DNA of 64,000 nucleotides, from NCBI RefSeq assembly GCF_964340395.1, contig NC_135570.1:2593501-2657500 (forward strand), given 5' to 3'. Origin of the DNA: Glandiceps talaboti. Lineage: Eukaryota > Hemichordata > Enteropneusta > Spengelidae. Made by a program: the position numbers and the translations under genes. Shown piece after piece: positions 1 through 12,235 of the stretch; position 1 is the first letter of the stretch, and each line of letters starts with the position of its first letter. The notes beneath the pieces were generated by a model. The model did no database searches. It saw only the letters and a list, made by a program, of their open reading frames with translations, and was not told where the DNA came from.

Positions 1-38
1 TCAGTGAGAGAACCAGTTTGCCAGCAACCTTGAAATAA

Positions 39-275
39 TAGGGAACTTGCAAACTCGCCATATTGAATGTTGTATCATGGGAAATGTGATATTAATTAGC
101 ATCGTAAACAATAATGTTACATTGTTTGTAACCACAAATGATCAATTCATAGTCACCCTCACCATTGTGGGAGGTTTATTTTATCAGTAGCTCCAGATTA
201 GGTATTACAATAACCACAGATAATCCCATAGTCCTTTGCAACTGAGCATGCTCAGTCTGGATTGCAAGTTCCCTA
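39..275 (+). mobile_element. MITE family A, copy 1 (237 bp)
   Basis: The element starts TAGGGAACTTGCAA and ends TTGCAAGTTCCCTA, a near-perfect terminal inverted repeat of about 14 bp. Near the right end is the 12-bp palindrome TGAGCATGCTCA. The same 240-250 bp sequence recurs at 1375-1627 and 41906-42153 in the same orientation. It carries no protein-coding frame, as expected for a non-autonomous DNA transposon. TA flanks or forms the tip of every copy, so a TA target duplication is possible. Confidence 0.85.
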
Positions 276-805
276 TTATAACGTTCTTTTGATATGTCAT
301 CATTGTACATCAATATTTATATACAAGCCCCACAAAGTATTGCAATGTCAAATAACATTGAACAGCAACTGTTACAACATATCACAAAATACTATTCTTA
401 TTCAATTTTGAAATGTTGCAAAGAAGCTCTTCTTCCCTTGACATGAGTTCAGCCATTGTGGGTATTCCTGCAAGGGTTTATGGGAAAACCTCTGGTGATT
501 ACATCATGAATATCCTAATCTCTATAGTCACTGTAAACAAATACATTTAGAATGTCATGACAAAGACGTCAGGGCATTTGTATTTATTATGTTACATGTA
601 ATTAAGTTTAGAGACAACAGTTGGTTAGATAAAAAGGCTTGTCATTGGCTAATGGAATGATCCTATAACGATAAGCTCAATGTATTTCTCGATCCAATTT
701 TCTGGACTACAAATCAAGCATGGAAGCCCTAGAAATGGATGAATCCTGTTAACCACAGAGCATGTCTCAGTCTGTAGTAATCCATCACATGATAATGGAG
801 TCATG
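276..805. other. No gene seen
   Basis: AT-rich sequence between MITE copy 1 and the SINE. I see no coding frame, RNA gene or clear repeat. Confidence 0.6.
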
Positions 806-1162
806 ATGGGTGAATGGTTAGCGTGACCGGCTTGGAATCTACAGGTTGCAGGTTCGAGCCCCGTCGCTGCCTGCTGTTTGTTTCTGAGTGGCTAAAGTCC
901 TTGGGCAAGATTTGAACCACGACTGTGGCTCAGTCAACCCAGCTGTATAACTGGGGACCTGGTAGGATGTAGGTTGCAATGTGAAGGCTTTAATCCTATG
1001 TGCTTAAATGGCTGCAATGGATTGTATGCTCCCCGGGGAGTTGAAGAAAACTAAAGGGCCGTTGTGCCGTTCTGATCTGAGCCAGGGGTAATAATTGTAA
1101 ATCGCTTTGAGCACGGAGTGGGAAAGCGCTATATAAGAACCCAACATTATTATTATTATTAT
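806..1162 (+). mobile_element. tRNA-derived SINE, copy 1
   Basis: The head has RNA polymerase III promoter boxes: an A-box-like TGGTTAGCGTGACCGG near 815-830 and a B box GGTTCGAGCCC at 851-861. A body of about 230 bp follows, then the tail AAGCGCTATATAAGAACCC and an (ATT)n run. A second copy with the same head, body and tail is at 36043-36395. The AGCGCTTTGAGCAC-type tail is widespread in SINEs of marine invertebrates. GATAA occurs just outside both ends and may be a target duplication. Confidence 0.88.
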
Positions 1163-1374
1163 GATAACAGGTTCTTGTATTAAGTGGTTTACTTCATTTG
1201 TACTCTATTCTTCAAGTCCAAATATGAGTCATGTGTGGATGCGATAACATATCACTGGTTTATTTTAATTAGGTTATTTGGTGCTAATCTAAAATTCAGA
1301 ATTGCATTCAGTGTTAAATAATGCATTGAGTTTGTTGTTGGTGTAGGATTGTTGGACTGGAAAGTTAATGACAA

Positions 1375-1627
1375 TAGGGAACTTGCAAACCCACCATGTT
1401 GAATGTTGCATCATGGGAAATGTAATATATACTAAATACTAATCAATTAGCATTGTAAACAATGTGGATACATTGTATGTTAACCACAAATAATCAATTC
1501 ATAGTCACCCTGACAATTGTGGGAGGTGAATTTTATCAGTAGCTCCAGATTAGGTATTATGATAACCACAGATAATCCCATAGTCCTTTGCATCTGAGCA
1601 TGCTCAGTCTGGATTGCAAGTTCCCTA
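1375..1627 (+). mobile_element. MITE family A, copy 2 (253 bp)
   Basis: This is the same element as at 39-275, with terminal inverted repeats TAGGGAACTTGCAA and TTGCAAGTTCCCTA and a small internal length difference. Copies 1 and 2 lie in direct orientation about 1.1 kb apart with the SINE between them. Confidence 0.85.
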
Positions 1628-2048
1628 TTTAGTCTCTGGTCTAAAAGTTGGTTGCGAACTGTTGTTCAGTCTTGCTATGACCTTTGTTCATTGCAGAGTG
1701 GTATGGTCTTGCTGATGCCGCCATCAACACACAGACTGATGACATCATCAACACACAGCCTGATGACATCATAGTTCCCATGAGACTGAAACTGTACCTG
1801 ACCTGTATCTCACATATGACCATACTCGATATATTATCTTGTCTGCTCATAAAAGTTGGAAAATTGAATTCACACTCTGTATAAACAGATCAATCAAAAC
1901 AAAACATGAACAGTGACATTTGAACAGCACCACTGGGAATTGTCATAAACTCTAATATTCTTTTATGATATTTTGATGACGAGTTCTGCTATAAAATCAA
2001 GCACTATACCCAAATGACAATACATGATGACACATTATGCTTAGTTAG
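1628..2048. other. No gene seen
   Basis: Contains a short CAACACACAGNCTGATGACATCAT duplication near 1724-1771 (two 24-bp units). Overlapping open frames on both strands here are short and unlike any family. Confidence 0.55.
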
Positions 2049-2132
2049 CTACTATGCACCCCCAGATTGGCTACTACACCCACAGATTGGCTACTACATC
2101 CACAGATTGGCCACTATACCGACAGATTGGTA
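2049..2132. repeat. 20-bp tandem repeat, 4 copies
   Basis: Four imperfect units of the type CCACAGATTGGCTACTACA lie head to tail directly before the microsatellite. Confidence 0.8.
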
Positions 2133-2224
2133 TTATTGGAAATCGATTTCTCGATTGTGTATATGTATGTGTACAATATAGCATGTATGTACATGTGTCT
2201 GTATTTGTGTCACTGTGTATATCT

Positions 2225-2251
2225 GTATGTATGTATGTATGTATGTATGTA

Positions 2252-2328
<77 letters not shown>
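2225..2328. repeat. (TATG)n-(TG)n compound microsatellite
   Basis: A short TATG tract runs into about 65 bp of uninterrupted TG. Apparent open frames across it are by-products of the repeat. Confidence 0.97.
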
Positions 2329-2330
<2 letters not shown>

Positions 2331-2879
2331 AAGTTACATTTATAATGAGACTAGTACTGGTATACTATACCATTCATATAATTCATTTAGCACACATACT
2401 CAAAAGATATTACATGTACATTAATTTTTAATTTTAATTTTGTAATAGGTTTAATATCATATTCCTGACCAAATATTTTCATTCAAACAGCAGTAATCCT
2501 GATATCAATTTTATGGTATGTATAAAACAATAAAGACCCCCTATGTCATCCTTCCATTTACAACAATTTCACAATCTTGTTCTCGTCCTCTCTGTTTCAA
2601 TGAAGTCAAGGAATGAGAATACATGGCGCTACTATTAAGAATTCATCATGCACAGAAGCAATAATATCGTGTAAGTTTTAAAAACAAGCTTCATACATGT
2701 ACATGTTAACCTACAGACATTTGTAACAATAATTCATCATTCATACCATTTTAATCTGACAGTTTACAGCTATTAATATCAATTAACTACTCCTTGCCGT
2801 CCCCCTTTTTATGACCCAGCTTTCAATCTTTGAAGAGATCTAATTTTCTTTTAAATTAATGTTTCATTTTACACAGGTT

Positions 2880-3370
2880 ATTTTCTTTTATAGCCTCCAG
2901 TTTGGAGCCACTTATTTTTCCAACTTACTATTTTTTCCTGTTTCTGCAATATTTCAAAGTCTTGAGGGTTTTGTAAGAATTAAGGGAGCTTGCTATGATA
3001 ATTAGGGGGGGGGAGATGAAATCACATGTGGGTCTTCCTTGTCCAATTGAATTAACTTATTTTGCCAAGTTACTATTTACATTTTTCTCGAGTCAGATAT
3101 CATGAATTGCATTAAGTTCCAAGTCTTGTCTTTGTGAGAGTTAAGGGAGATTCCTATAATAACTATGAGGGGAGGGCCCCGGAATATGAATTTCTAATTT
3201 AAAATATTTTTTGCCAAGCTACTATTTTCATTTATTTTTTTGTTCACAGATATTACAAATTCCATGAAGTTCCAAATCTTGAGGTGTTTGTGAGAGTTAA
3301 GGAAACTCCCTATAAATCAAGAGGCAGACAATATGAAAATCATATTTTGGTTTTCCTGTAATAAGTGTAA
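2880..3370. repeat. Degenerate tandem repeat, ~160-bp unit, 3 copies
   Basis: Three diverged units share an order of blocks: CCAAGTTACTATTT, then a TTCAAAGTCTTGAGG-like block, then GTGAGAGTTAAGGGAG, then a G-rich run. Units start near 2920, 3062 and 3222. The G-rich run is strongest at 3005-3014. Confidence 0.65.
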
Positions 3371-3849
3371 CCAAATGTCCTGATTCCTTCAATGTTTGCT
3401 ATGGTTTTGTCTATGAGAGCTCAGTTTGTTCAGACTTACTCAAACTCAGACAGGCTACCCAAGTACATATTGAACATTTTCAAAATTTTCCACAATCTAG
3501 ACAGTAAGGTACATTGTGTTATATGTGCCATCAGCACCTCATCATCCTTGTCTTTGAGTAGTGGCTAGCACTGTATGACATATATCTTACAGACTACACA
3601 CACTCTACCTGTGTACTCTCAAAACAGCAAACCATTCTCAAATTTAATTACTTTTTAGACCTTGTTAGAATTCTGTCAGTGACTGAGACACTATGATTCA
3701 CAGTATTCATTACAAGACATCTATAGTTAGAAGAAAATTCATAACAAGTTTTGGAAAGTGTAAGGGGCTCTTGACTTCGTCTACTTGAGACTGTCTAATT
3801 AGGTCTTCAGAAACCTACCCCTCTCACCTGTGGTTACTTGTGCTACATT

Positions 3850-4260
3850 CACTAATAGTCAGCATACATAGTCATCACTCCAATGCAATAGAGTTATTGG
3901 ACTTCTCAAATTATTCACCTCCTACATGCAGTATACATTGACTGTACACTGTACATGTACTGGAGTTATATTATATATACATTGACTGTACACTGTACTG
4001 GAGTTTGGTGCAATACGAAGTTAAACCCATTAACTTAGTTAGACTAAACTTTTGCACAGATGAGCTTTCATCATACTATTGAAGAGCATACATAGTCATC
4101 ACTCCAATAAAGTTATTAGACTTTTTAAATTATTCACCTTCTACATGCAGTTATACACTGACTCTACACTGTACTGGATTTTTATAGTATACACTACATT
4201 TTAATACAGGTATATGTATCACTATGGTATAGAGTTATTAGCTTTCAGAAATCACTCTCT
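3850..4260. repeat. Degenerate tandem repeat around CATACATAGTCATCACTCC
   Basis: The block CATACATAGTCATCACTCCA, followed by an AGAGTTATTGGACTT-type block and TTCACCTNCTACATGCAG, occurs near 3864 and 4087, and a weaker third copy starts near 4208. TATACATTGACTGTACACTG is itself doubled near 3930 and 3978. Confidence 0.6.
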
Positions 4261-4813
4261 TTCCACAGAAAGGTATACACATGAACAAATCCACTGGTCC
4301 TGGGTTCCGGGACTAGCAATTTTTTTGGGCAGACCACACAAATTTTACCTTGTCTGGTCAGTTGGACCAGTACCTTACTGTTAATAACTATGTTAAAAAG
4401 TCGTCTGAATATACAGATTCATAGGCAAGATTTAATGTTTCACATCAATGGGACCTGGGACCACTAATTCTTTCAGCAGGACCACTGGATTTTTTAAGGC
4501 ACTGGTCCGGGGACCCACCAGTTCACAAAATGATTTGTTCACCCCTGCACATAACTACATCATTACATGCATACACAGGAGGCCAGCATTGAGCTAACAT
4601 TTTGTTATCACTAAATAGTGATATACTTCAGAAACCTATAGGGGATTCTGAGTTTTAATTTCCCCAGAATGAATTCAACACCCCCATCCACATGGATTCC
4701 AGGCTACTAGCCTGTCTACATCCCTTATCTGTATATCTACAACAGCTCTTACATAAACTCAGAGCTATCGTAGACACAGATCAGGGATGTGGACAGACTA
4801 TAGTATACTAAGA

Positions 4814-4944
4814 TGTTTTTCCCAAATATTTTTCTTCGTTCAGCCAAGGAAAATAGGAGTGACCTAAGGGGGCTTTGTCACTATGACAACCCTTAGGTCA
4901 CGAGTATTTTCCAGCTGAATGAAGAAAAATATTGAAGAATAACA
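4814..4944 (+). mobile_element. MITE family B, copy 1 (palindromic)
   Basis: The arms are inverted copies of AATATTTTTCTTCATTCAGC followed by GACCTAAGGG-type sequence, with a loop of about 20 bp, so almost the whole 131 bp can fold into a hairpin. Copies at 43392-43541 and 46805-46940 share the arms and the GACCTAAGG/CCTTAGGTCA core. Confidence 0.82.
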
Positions 4945-5123
4945 TAATTATACCAGCGCCAGTAATATCAAAGAAAAATCGGGGAAAGTAATGGTAATTT
5001 TGAACGTTTTGACTCATATTTTGAACACAGCACAACCAGTGACGTAGACACGTGTTCTTGTGACATAAATGCACGTTGTCGTGACGTAGAACGACCAGGG
5101 TACATATTCCGAAATTTTTTGTT
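4945..5123 (+). repeat. Interspersed repeat family C, copy 1
   Basis: This ~175-bp sequence, starting TAATTATACCAG and containing CAAAGAAAAATCGGGG and TTTTGAACGTTTTGACTCA, recurs at 29158-29330 in the same orientation. It begins exactly where MITE B copy 1 ends. No terminal repeat was found, so its class is unknown. Confidence 0.72.
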
Positions 5124-5798
5124 CAACTTGACTTGTGTATGGTATAAAAGCTGTATATCCACCATTACACATACTACATACATACACTAGAGTCAGCATC
5201 AAATACATTTAATCATTGCTTGGATATGCCATCATTAGAATTTATAGAAACCATCCACTTTGTGCCCAAGCCACATACATAATTTATAAAATACAAATGC
5301 ACTATACATTGTACAAGAGTCAGCATAAAGCATTACAGTTATATCAGAAACCACTCCTGACATTAGTAGCACATTAATTCTGAACCACATCTGAACAATT
5401 CTATCATTATTTTGGGGTCATATGATAAAACCACCAAAAATCACCTATATATGTTATTCTGCTTTAATACTAAATATATCTTTAATCTCTACTAGTAACT
5501 GTGAGATCGAAGAAATAATGCAATGACAAAATTTTTGTGTGCATTCAAATACAGTCTGCTGTTGATATCCGGCTTATAGAGAAAATACATGCCAATATAC
5601 CGGCCAATGGCATTTTGTATATTAATATAACTCATTTTTAGACCTAAATCAACATAAACTCAACACCAGATAAGGTTCATATCATATAATATATATTGTT
5701 AGTAGATGAAAACGGGGTCTCCAGTTGGCACATATTCTTTTATCAGAATATTAATCATATAATAACCTTATTACTATAATACTGCCACCACACATGCA
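5124..5798. other. No gene seen
   Basis: AT-rich sequence without a recognisable gene or repeat. Confidence 0.55.
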
Positions 5799-6008
5799 TA
5801 CTGTAAACCTGGAAATGTTCGCATAAGATTTATTTTCGCTAATTTCGCTACAAAACAAAAACGCGAAAATAAGTAGTAGCGAAAATATATATTTCTGCAT
5901 AATGCAATGTACCAGTATGGTTATTAGTGAAAATCAATCTTTGTGAACTACATGAAGACTGTAAAATCGCAAAATTTTCTAGTCGTGAAAATATGCAGGT
6001 TTACAGTA
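5799..6008. mobile_element. Palindromic MITE with TACTGTAAACCTG ends
   Basis: The left end TACTGTAAACCTG is mirrored by CAGGTTTACAGTA on the right, and the arms also share inverted GCGAAAATA-type blocks. TA lies at both tips, compatible with a Tc1/mariner-type TA duplication. A fragment of its right end recurs near 29986-30013. Confidence 0.8.
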
Positions 6009-7305
6009 TATGAACTGTATCCAACCCCTGAGCTGATCTGCACTACCAAACACCATTTCTCTCACATTTAATTTTAAAGAGGTGGTTTCTACGGCAACTC
6101 TTTAGACTCTATTTACTTGATATCATTGTGTGGTATACAATTGAGGTCAACAACAGATAGCATTACACTTGACAAGTAATTAGAAAGCCAATGCTATTAT
6201 AATAATGACACTAAAGTAATCAGTAGTATTGTAACATAGCAACCACCCATCCCTGCTACTAGGCATGTTTTTGTCCTCAAATGACCCCAGATTATAAAGA
6301 TACATAACAATGACATTATACTTGAAATCTTTTATGTTAACATTGGAATAGGCATGCCTTACACTTCTAACAAGCTGAAGAGATTCCTATGGTTGGTTCC
6401 CCATAAAACCAACTTAAACAGTATGTACAGGTTTTGAAATGTGTGTTTCATTCTTTCCTACATGTGTTGAATTATGGAAAAACTTCATCTCTATGGGATC
6501 ACTTGTATTGTCTGTACAAACTAAATGATGGATATAAGATTGTAAATTTAAAAAAAGAGAACACATACCATTAATCATTAGTAGAAATTATATTTAAGTA
6601 TTAAAATATGATATAATGATGACAAATTATTATAAACAATTTATTTTAACTGTATTTTCACCACCCATTAATAACTATGCAGAAATTGTATTTAAGTATC
6701 AAATTAAAAAAAAAAGTAACATAATTTTGTGAATAACTTGATCAATATCTTGAATTCAGCAAACATGAAAGACAGGGAGAGATCTGGTTTGAAATATTAC
6801 CTTTATTAAGCTAAGTACTATTTTCTAGAACGTTCATGTGGTACGGATGTTGTTTCGTAATAAAAATGAAATAACGATGCAATGATTACAAAGAGAGCAA
6901 TCTTGACAAATCCGTGTACATATATCAGTTGAACCCTGTGATAATTTATTTTAACTGTATAGTCACCATCCACAGACATCCACTTCACTGGAAGTGACTG
7001 TACACTGTGAATAGCACACTAGTATAAATATTCTGTATTCTGTATAATGACACACACAGCTGTGTATTGAGATTACACCAGGGACATACCTAATGCGTCA
7101 TTAATTGCCATATGGTACATATATAGAACTGTGATTTGGAATAGGATCTGATATATAGCTGTCATAACAACAATTCAATTTTTACACAGATGGAGCTTCG
7201 TTTTGATTTGATTTTGAACAAAACTATTCTGGTCATCTATGGAGGTATAAAAGTGGACCTATTGAAACAATCATTGTGATTGGTTACTGATACAACAACA
7301 CGACC
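6009..7305. other. No gene seen
   Basis: AT-rich sequence with scattered short duplications, for example AATTTATTTTAACTGTAT-type blocks near 6640 and 6943. No coding frame or RNA gene is recognisable. Confidence 0.55.
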
Positions 7306-7475
7306 AGTGTGCCCTCTAAGCCAATTTGATGTGCCACTGATGCACACAATTTCTAGTGACACATCAACATTTGGTGTTCCCCTATCTCTTACTATGTGGT
7401 GACTTGCAAGACTCAAATGCCAGTTTTTCTCATTTTGACTCACAACAACAAAATTTGGCTATCAGAGGACACACT
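7306..7475 (+). mobile_element. MITE-like family E, copy 1
   Basis: The left end AGTGTGCCCTCTAAGCC is mirrored by a right end whose complement is AGTGTGTCCTCTGATAGCC. The interior has a TTTCTAGTGACACA-type block and GGTGTTCCCC. Related sequence recurs at 11119-11475. Confidence 0.68.
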
Positions 7476-7894
7476 ACTACAAGTATAGGTTTGGAAGATT
7501 TGACATTTACTGTCTTTATAATCAAAGCAACCTGGAAGGCAAATTGCCAAATTTATTTGACCATTTGCAACAGATTTAAAACACTATCACAAAACCTTGT
7601 GATACATTTCTGATTTCGGAGAGTTTGTGTTGTTTTCTATGGCTGCAGCAATGCAACAGAAAACACAGCAAACATGAACACATTTCCATTCCCCTCCCGA
7701 CAAACATTGCAGATCACGAAATTTCACTTTAATATACTGAAAGTTATGATTTATTATCTATGCAAGATTTTTGACAATTTTAAATCAAATTTAGGTGAAT
7801 TTTACCACTATACACTCAAATACATTGATCAGTATTTTCTTTCATTATAATATAATTGGATACAATACTACAGGATGATTATAATCCCATTTTA

Positions 7895-8055
7895 TCATAA
7901 ACAATCAAATTTCCTGACATAGACAGAAAGTTTCCTGTCTTATACTTACCCTTTTACATACAAAACAGTGTTCCTGTGAACAATCACATTTCCTTACATA
8001 GACAGAAAATTTCCTGTGTTTTACTCACTTTTATACATACAAAACAATGTCCATG
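7895..8055. repeat. ~73-bp tandem duplication
   Basis: Two units share AACAATCA, then ATTTCC, ACATAGACAGAAA, TTTCCTGT and ACATACAAAACA in the same order. Confidence 0.75.
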
Positions 8056-8295
8056 TGGTGTTGTATGAACATAGCTCAGTGGGAATATTGAAAAGTTGAC
8101 AAAAGATTGAAAAATCAAACTAGTCACTGAAATTAAGTGAGGTAATTTAGTGTTCAGTAAATTATAATTTGTTACCCCCCCCCTCCCCCACCGACACTTG
8201 TATGTGCATGTCTAAAAAGTGAAAGAGCATTCACTCTCCATTCACTTTATTTATTTATTTATTTGTTATACCATTATGATATCATAACTTATTAT

Positions 8296-8470
8296 GTGGG
8301 GCAGATGTCATTTGCTTGTTCATGATTGGCTCTACAGTTGTCTTCACTGAAGTAGGGAGAGTTATTTTTGTGTTTCTCTAAGGATCTGCAGACTGCATGG
8401 GCTGGACAAACACGAACAAAAAAAATAGAGACTGACTCGAGGGTATTTAAGTGATGCGTGCGCTGACCAG
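8296..8470 (-). repeat. Interspersed repeat family H, copy 1
   Basis: The reverse complement of this stretch matches 30784-30958 along its whole length, including AGAGCCAATCATGAACAAGC and GCATCACTTAAATA. The minus-strand open frame across it has no recognisable product and is disrupted in the other copy. Confidence 0.75.
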
Positions 8471-9069
8471 AAATAATTCTTTCTCTTTTTTTGACCCAAG
8501 TCAAATATTTCCTACAGCATTTTATCATATTACTAATTTAGTAAGTTGTGGAAAGTAAAATTACTACTTTGATTCCACAGGAAATTAGCAAAATTCAATT
8601 TGAACCAAAAATTCAAATATTTATTTATAAGAGCATATCACATTGATAATTTATATCATTAGAAATACTGAATCTCATTCACTATTGACAGACTTGGTGA
8701 AGAGAGCTATGTTTGGCTACATTGTAACTATCATTAGGTCTACATGTGATGACTTTGATTGACAGTATTGTTATTGAACTTGACCAAATTCACCCTATGG
8801 TTCTAATTCCTTGGTCATTAAGTTCAAGTGTCTCCATAAATCACATATCTCATAAAAATGAACAGAGTTTAATATTTCACCTATTCACAATTAACTATTG
8901 AACAAGACATAAATTGACCTTGAAATCCACCCAGTAAAACCAACATATCAACACTACTGGGGAACTGTACACATCTAATTGCTACTTGTTTTAAAACTTG
9001 ACATTTGATGAGTAGATAACCTTGAACCTTCTTTCCTAGCCATGTATTATCCCAGTACAAACAGTAACT

Positions 9070-9530
9070 TGACAACGATGTTGTTAGCTACTGTCTACAA
9101 AGTGATTACCATAGCCCATGTTTATTTTTACAGTTGAACACATAGACTTGGAACTAATACAGCCACATTTAGCCTAGCTGTCATAGTAACACTGCCATCT
9201 ACAGAATTTCTTGGGAAGACAAATCAGAACTAGAGCATGTTGCTAGTAACTGACCACAAAGTCGATCATAACTATTTGCAATAGCCTCAATTCTTTTAAC
9301 AGTTAATACACACAGACTTAAAGCGGAGTGTCGGGTATAAAAGGCCCCCTGACTATAAAGTCGGCTTTTAGCTGGTCTACACTAGCAAGTACAGAATTTA
9401 AGGAAGGCAAATAAAATCTGAATGAAATCATGTTGTTAACAATTTACTGACAACAAAGTCATTACCATGTTTATAATGACCCACATTCTTTTTTATATAT
9501 AGTTTGCACACTTTGACCAGCTATTACTTA
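9070..9530. repeat. Degenerate tandem repeat, ~185-bp unit
   Basis: Three units begin with the block ACTG-C-ACAAAGT near 9090, 9250 and 9450, each followed by CATT-type sequence, then TTTTTACAGTT or TTTTAACAGTT and an ACACA-GACTT block. The copies are well diverged. Confidence 0.5.
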
Positions 9531-9923
9531 ATTGAAATATTGGCCGGAAATTCTTACTATGTTTTAAATCTACCCACTGTGTATGATGATGTCATTTGCA
9601 TCACTACACGATCCAAATCAATGTGGCAAAAATTCAATACATTTTCACATGAGAATTTATGAAGGAGCTCTTAACTTTGTTGAGTTCCCATAATGCTTCA
9701 CTCCAGTGTATAGCAGGACTCTTCTATAGCCAGATTTGTCAATTTTTAAAATGCTATTTTGTATTTTGGGAGGTAAAGATGAAATCAGCCTTGCTTTATT
9801 CCTTATTCAAGAAAAATGTCAGTGAATGCAAGAATATTATCTTTAGGTTATGAAGTACATAACAGTTATTCATATCTGACACCTTGCTTTCCTGCACAGT
9901 TAATTAACATCCTACTGAGACTA

Positions 9924-10187
9924 TAGGCCATTGCAGTATGCAAACAGGAAATTGAGAATACAACACCCTCACTCAAATTGGGGGTATCATCACCTCATAG
10001 TACCGTTCTGAGCTTTGTCCCTTGGTATTCTGTAGAAGTGTAAATCAGGGATGTTTTTCCTATTGTTCAGACACTGGGGAAAGCATCAGAGCTCTATGAT
10101 TAACCAAGTAACCTATACCATGTATACCCCCAAGGTACACACTGACAGGAAGTAGAGCGCCACCATAGCAAATTTTGGAAAGGCCTA
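9924..10187 (-). mobile_element. Repeat family F, copy 1
   Basis: Ends are TAGGCCATT and, inverted, TAGGCCTTT. The reverse complement of this 264 bp matches 46535-46804 closely, including GGTACTATGAGGTGATGATA and TGCTATGGTGG. Short inverted ends and dispersed copies suggest a non-autonomous DNA element. Overlapping minus-strand frames are not conserved genes. Confidence 0.78.
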
Positions 10188-10475
10188 TTAACACAATGAA
10201 AGACGTCAAATTCTCCTTTAATGATAAAATCATCACCTTTAATTGAGCCATTGTACAAACTGTAAAGAAACACAATTTGCAACATCCTACAGTAATTTAT
10301 TTGATGATTTAATTATTCGTACTTTATTTTCTATATCTACTTATTGTCGCTCTCTATCGTTGAATAAATTATAACTATGTAGGTGTATTTTGACGTTGCA
10401 GTCAGACTCTACTAACTCAAGCTGTTATCAGTCTATTTAATATTGCATTGTTGTGTTGCATTGATAGCTATTATC

Positions 10476-10847
10476 ATACCTCCTAGACTTCGAAACCAAC
10501 TAGCTTGTCATGAGCACCGTGAGAACTCCCACACCCATTATTAAAGTCGCTATCAAACACTTGTAAGTTTAATTTGCATAATTACATGTAAATTATCACA
10601 TGCACACTTCACATGCTTCATATGTTAACTCACTGTGTTCATCTCTGTTATGCATGTACATTTAATACATATTAATGACTTTATTTGAATGTCATTATGG
10701 TTGTCATCAAGTTATTGGGTACACTTACATAATGACTTCATTTGAATAATGTTGTCATGGTTGTAATCAGGTTATACATTTTCAAATCGTAATTACCCAC
10801 TTGTTCATGTTCTAAAAACCAGCATTAGTTATAAGGGCTAGGAGGTA
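10476..10847. mobile_element. Possible TIR element with TACCTCCTAG ends
   Basis: ATACCTCCTAG at the left is mirrored by CTAGGAGGTA at the right, 372 bp overall. Inside is a ~60-bp doublet TAATGACTTNATTTGAAT near 10674 and 10732. Only one copy is present, so this is tentative. Confidence 0.35.
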
Positions 10848-11118
10848 CAAGAGTTATCAATACAAAACAACAGCACAGTAAAAAGCTTAAATTCTGACCT
10901 CTTTTACAAATCATTGTTGCGTATTGCAACTGTTATTTATGTGTATGTGTATATGGATACTGTAGAAAGTTACATACACTAGAATGAACTTTAAACCATG
11001 TCTCCAGACTAAATCTATAGATAATTAAACCCAAAGAGAAACCCTAGTCAACTTTTGATATAATGCAAGGTTTTGATACATATTTCCATTTGCAAAAAAT
11101 ATATTAGCTGTGGATCAT

Positions 11119-11475
11119 TTAGTTCCCTCTAAGCCATTTTAACATGACTCTGACGCACAGCAATTTCTTGTGACGCACTAACCGCCGGTGTTCCCTTCTC
11201 TAACCCTTATTACAACGTAGTACTAACTCATAAGAAACCTTGTCTTAATCATTTTGACCACAAACATAATTTTGTCTTTGATTGCAGCACACAGCAGTAT
11301 AGTAGAGGGCACAATATTCCATAAACTATGACGCGCAACAATCTCTGGTGACGCACTAACCTTTAGTGTTCATCTTGTGGTATCTCACCCAAAAAAAAAA
11401 AAAGGTTTTAATTTTGTCCGAAATTACCAAATTTTTTGTCTTTCGGCACACTGAGTAAGGGATAATATTGCACAT
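11119..11475 (+). mobile_element. MITE-like family E, further copies
   Basis: A copy at 11119-11313 has TTCCCTCTAAGCC at the left and AGAGGGCAC at the right. It is followed at once by a second partial copy that repeats the GACGCACTAAC block and continues through a poly-A run to about 11475. The doubling suggests one copy inserted beside or into another. Confidence 0.6.
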
Positions 11476-12235
11476 TCTAAATCACCCACGGTATTCTGAT
11501 TGTCAATACTTCTTGAATTTCTTTCTAGAGGAAGGCGTGGGTGAAGTTTAATACACTGTATGAAAGTACTTTGAAATATTAATGTGTGCTACATACCTAA
11601 CAGTAACATACATGCCAGACTCTCCTTCTTTGCCTAAGGAACACGAAGTCTTTTCATGGCGCGACACAAAAAATTCTACTTTTCTTGTAATATTAATGCC
11701 CATGTAGTTTCCAGTATCTAACTGACCTAAATATCACATGATGGATAATTTCCATTTAATTGATTCTTATCCTTCGTTTCCATGGAAATCTCATCCTACT
11801 AAAGTATTAGCATATATAGTATATACTAGCAAGCTTTCTTACATTTCTGTATATGTATATATATGGAACAGCTCTTACACTAGGTAGTTTTTTAACATTT
11901 TATACTCATCTGCCAGCTTGAAAGATAATGAAACACAATATTAATAATATATTAAGGTATGTTTGCTTTTTTCCAAATCAAGGTAAAATTAGATATCCAT
12001 ATTGCATATTCCAAGCTTATCCAACAAATCTGATGATATTATATTCAGATCCAAGTTTTACCATTTAATAATTATCATGACAGTAATTCTTTAATTCCAT
12101 GTTACAATATGAATATACACATTGTTGACATCAGCATGCATGCAATTACATGCACTGTATTGTCACCAAACATCAGAATAATTATGTATTCAATTCACCC
12201 TTAGTATCCCAATAACATTCTAAAAGATACAAGTA
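11476..12235. other. No gene seen
   Basis: AT-rich sequence. No coding frame, RNA gene or clear repeat was recognised. Confidence 0.55.

Noticed and set aside
851-861. tRNA gene suggested by the B box
   Set aside because: The acceptor stem and anticodon arm are not formed; the box belongs to the SINE head and recurs in the second copy.
2054-2431. 125-codon frame with Cys-Val repeats
   Set aside because: It is produced by the TG microsatellite; similar frames at 14 kb, 22 kb, 38 kb, 44 kb and 57 kb are rejected for the same reason.
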